DNA from: Candidatus Gorgonimonas leptogorgiae
GTDB taxonomy: Bacteria; Pseudomonadota; Gammaproteobacteria; Pseudomonadales; Endozoicomonadaceae
Length of the DNA: 18,121 bases
Assembly: GCA_929200515.1 (NCBI GenBank)
Contig: CAKNAD010000024.1
Span: 1-18,121 of the forward strand
Direction: 5' to 3'
Shown: positions 16,601 to 18,121 of the stretch, in pieces
Numbering within the stretch: position 1 is the stretch's first letter
Layout of the letters: every line of letters starts with the position of its first letter
Notes under the pieces: model-generated
What the model saw: only the letters and a program-made list of their open reading frames with translations
Told to the model about the DNA's origin: nothing
The model's database searches: none
Made by a program: the position numbers and the translations under genes

Positions 16601-18121
16601 CCAATAATCTTTAACTAATTTTTTTACTGCCTTACTAGATAACTCTAAATTTTGATTTATACTTGCAAGTTGATTAAAAAAATCTTCAAACTTAGCATCT
16701 CGTGTATCTAGAGCTGAACCGTCTAAAATTTCTATTGCAAATTTTTCTTTATAATTAGCTAATAATAGTTTTATTTGAGGTTTATTTATTATACTAGTAA
16801 ATAAAATCTCAGAAACAGCATGCCAAACTAAACCATATATTTGCATTATTCCTAAACTGTTATTTTGATAACAGATAATTCTATTTATTCTTGATAATAT
16901 ATCTTGTAAATCTCGTGCGGTTAATTTATGTTTTATAATTTTATCATACTCATAGTATAAATATATTAAACTATTGATAATTTCAGCAGTTATATCTGAA
17001 GATAAATTTACATTTAACGCAGGTTTAATAATTAATTCAGCTAAATCATTTGCAGTCATAGCTTTATGATATAAAGTTAGCATTGATGCACTAATTTCAC
17101 TATCCATACTCCTACCGTCGTAACTATTTGGATTGCCTGTGATAATTACACGGTGCTTACCTGATAATTTATAAACTTTACCAGCATAGCTAAGCTGCGG
17201 TTGCTTGCTGGTTAAACCTGCTAAAGGAGACAATACTCCATCGGTAACTAAATTAGCTTCATCAAGAATTAATAATGGTGGATTGTCGTTTATAGCCCAT
17301 TTTAATATAGGGCCAGCAATAAATTTGGTGTAAGCATCATCTACTGTTTGTTGTAATTGTTGACTACCAAATAAATCGCTTGCTTTCGTTTCCGGTCCTA
17401 AACTCAGAACTAAAGGTTCTGGCATATTTTTGAATTCGTCAGTTTTTTTTAAGTTATTAACTACAGCTTGCGCCATGTGGCTTTTGCCAGAACCAGCGAT
17501 ACCTTGTAAAAAAATAATTGGATACTGTTTTATTCTTGCTGCTAACCGTTGTTTTTTTCTGGCTTGTTTTCTGTAGCTATTTACTGATGATGCAACCAAA
17601 TTAGTTGCTAAATCATTAAATTCAGTTTGTAATAATTCTTCAGGAAAAACATTTAATAATAATTTAAAAATGTTTGTTATCGCTTGCTCTAATGAGTTGT
17701 TTTTTTTAATATGGTAAATTTTAAATGCTAAACTAGTTGCAATTTCACTTATGGGTAAAGTTGTTTTTAATTTATTGTTTGCACTTAGCATTGCATCTAT
17801 TATTGTAGAGCGTACTGAGCCATTGTAATAAACTATTTGCTGGTTGTTATTATAATTGTTTACAGCAAAGCGATCCATAAAAAATTGTTTTTGGTTATCT
17901 GGAATTATAGCTAAAATAATATTTGCGAGTCTATCTATAACAGCGTTGTTTTGTATTTTTGCAAAGTTAAAATCAGCTATATTTTTTTCTGTAGAGGCAA
18001 AACATGATGGCGAGCAATATCTTGCTAATATCCAAAAATCTTCTGCTAATGAATTTCTATTAGCATTAGGGTTATTTTTTATCCAATTAAGTAAAGCTTC
18101 GGCATCTGCTACTTGTTGGTT
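13682..18121 (-). CDS. Giant tandem AAA+ ATPase with transglutaminase-like domain (5' end outside window)
   Basis: The frame is open to the right edge: 81 codons precede the first ATG (17878), which has no ribosome site, so the true start is beyond 18121. At least 1479 residues are encoded (numbered here from the edge). Module 1: Walker A GIAGSGKS (207-214), Walker B LLILDEAN (Asp287, Glu288), sensor-like VIITGNPNS. Module 2: GPAGWGKD (526-533), Walker B VISEIN (Glu584), then LFATVNP and a segment RERLSVAFMNRM like an arginine-finger region. These resemble MoxR/midasin/McrB-type AAA+ proteins. A beta-rich middle follows, then a transglutaminase-like core: GSCRHRA (Cys1002), DLHMFVEF (His1028), WISIDLGGAD (Asp1045). 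The last ~430 residues are unassigned. No signal peptide, membrane segment or clear metal-ion-dependent adhesion motif is seen. Function is unknown; remodelling plus peptide or amide-bond chemistry is an inference. Confidence 0.9.
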   Translation of the reverse strand, partial: NQQVADAEALLNWIKNNPNANRNSLAEDFWILARYCSPSCFASTEKNIADFNFAKIQNNAVIDRLANIILAIIPDNQKQFFMDRFAVNNYNNNQQIVYYNGSVRSTIIDAMLSANNKLKTTLPISEIATSLAFKIYHIKKNNSLEQAITNIFKLLLNVFPEELLQTEFNDLATNLVASSVNSYRKQARKKQRLAARIKQYPIIFLQGIAGSGKSHMAQAVVNNLKKTDEFKNMPEPLVLSLGPETKASDLFGSQQLQQTVDDAYTKFIAGPILKWAINDNPPLLILDEANLVTDGVLSPLAGLTSKQPQLSYAGKVYKLSGKHRVIITGNPNSYDGRSMDSEISASMLTLYHKAMTANDLAELIIKPALNVNLSSDITAEIINSLIYLYYEYDKIIKHKLTARDLQDILSRINRIICYQNNSLGIMQIYGLVWHAVSEILFTSIINKPQIKLLLANYKEKFAIEILDGSALDTRDAKFEDFFNQLASINQNLELSSKAVKKLVKDYWMFLDSQANLLGRRGLWVEGPAGWGKDCILNAVLILWEQQKVCKNKFIHINANPNQWDKTVEIILTAMANGQKLVISEINLFPSRYLEGLFNDILTGAFNDGFMLFATVNPLSYSNRERLSVAFMNRMTQVNLDPIATNELYKILLKRYPNQPIMIEWLFSSYLDLSQALIQQQASIQLSLANLLETANKLVDANFKQWTTIFQQDYGLLILMLKNKAEDFKLRQPQNTKNKQLKVSKKKISSAGKRLNFKTITQAHDYHPIKYFATNKFSVSDYRLKLYRPVATVNGISYSAYKNSKQIQIISAPVLTSNLPVNLETGQLLGTAELELSTDNWVALPGISYNDECIGISHKDLIDLGRCQVTGFLMVKLKELKIINKFLNLYTSGNEIKQHKKLKLDFIIKPNLISLASAKVAKSIKNPNQDKYLKQLLDNNIFSSNINVNRSINKLQQIKLLTDKKQQIQELISWASYFKANMDITSEGYNAVIDAIRYQQGSCRHRAIIFQILAEYFGVATNCIGNDLHMFVEFSLDDKKTWISIDLGGADNPDTTVQIIEHQFLDYYRAPADDKSTKIILTSKTDFIKAYSEKVQKLHNQPNQLINFLKFIVSIKNSDFSNTLIYNIWEDLYTENFYLYINSTTADFSKVLVKIFGDLVFLISNQGDNRKLGVIYYFFICSHQQFIDSKISIKTIKSISSACLSLIEDNKLIVTYLLFALENLTQDDKYQQRVQKILDNHYSGFKQYLFLEKLQETPFYHHHKSTDDNTVVTIKSKIITNILRETNIKTDWSYSSTGKSPSVNRLATRKPAFPISQNQQAQGKNIYFYLGMVETYKELCHLIYNKTTTPMQLSKFLNFVFAPFINWLFKQIPITKLNILIDINRGDDFPDNSKNNEKSLIYPPDYSVRYIKGNKTTYTYSFCVNLFCYSCFSSLETVIKYDLNENRVKQVFGDSAALITQDIITACFKEYLDHLQVTAV

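Noticed and set aside
1..18121. CRISPR array, tRNA or rRNA genes
   Set aside because: No regularly spaced identical repeats with spacers, and no cloverleaf or rRNA sequence was recognised; the dispersed repeats are kilobases apart.

Overview
The window is AT-rich, roughly 30% GC by eye. The housekeeping proteins (UMP kinase, ribosome recycling factor, iron superoxide dismutase, RsfS, transketolase, ribulose-phosphate epimerase, PgsA) read as gammaproteobacterial. Low GC, decaying gene remnants, a palindrome-rich segment, dispersed intergenic repeats and very large proteins of unknown role together suggest a host-associated or intracellular gammaproteobacterium, perhaps of the Legionellales/Rickettsiella kind. 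That placement is inference. No rRNA, tRNA or CRISPR array was found.

Left part (1-4500): a broken gene remnant (29-548), a small two-helix membrane protein (minus strand), the overlapping pyrH-frr pair (minus strand), then, divergently, sodB and a family-2 glycosyltransferase 30 bases behind it. Middle (4500-7500): rsfS, followed by about 1.2 kb of non-genic DNA. This holds a diverged second copy of the rsfS 3' end, a run of stem-loops bounded by short direct repeats, and an ORF remnant. Next comes a membrane-anchored protein of the agmatine/peptidyl-arginine deiminase family. Pentose-phosphate block (7500-10260, minus strand): tkt then rpe. pgsA follows on the plus strand.

Right part (11224-18121, minus strand): a 751-residue helical membrane protein of unknown role sits downstream of a giant protein. 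The giant has two AAA+ ATPase modules and a transglutaminase-like Cys-His-Asp domain, and its reading frame stays open to the right edge, so its true start lies outside the window. This pair is the best candidate for something undescribed. It recalls MoxR-type AAA+ systems, which are often encoded beside transglutaminase-like proteins, but here the functions are fused in one chain.

Two families of small intergenic elements run through the window. One is a ~34-bp repeat (copies at 616, 7391, 10346 and 13632, all in the same orientation). The other is a pair of 3'-end hairpins sharing a TACTT loop, after tkt and after pgsA.
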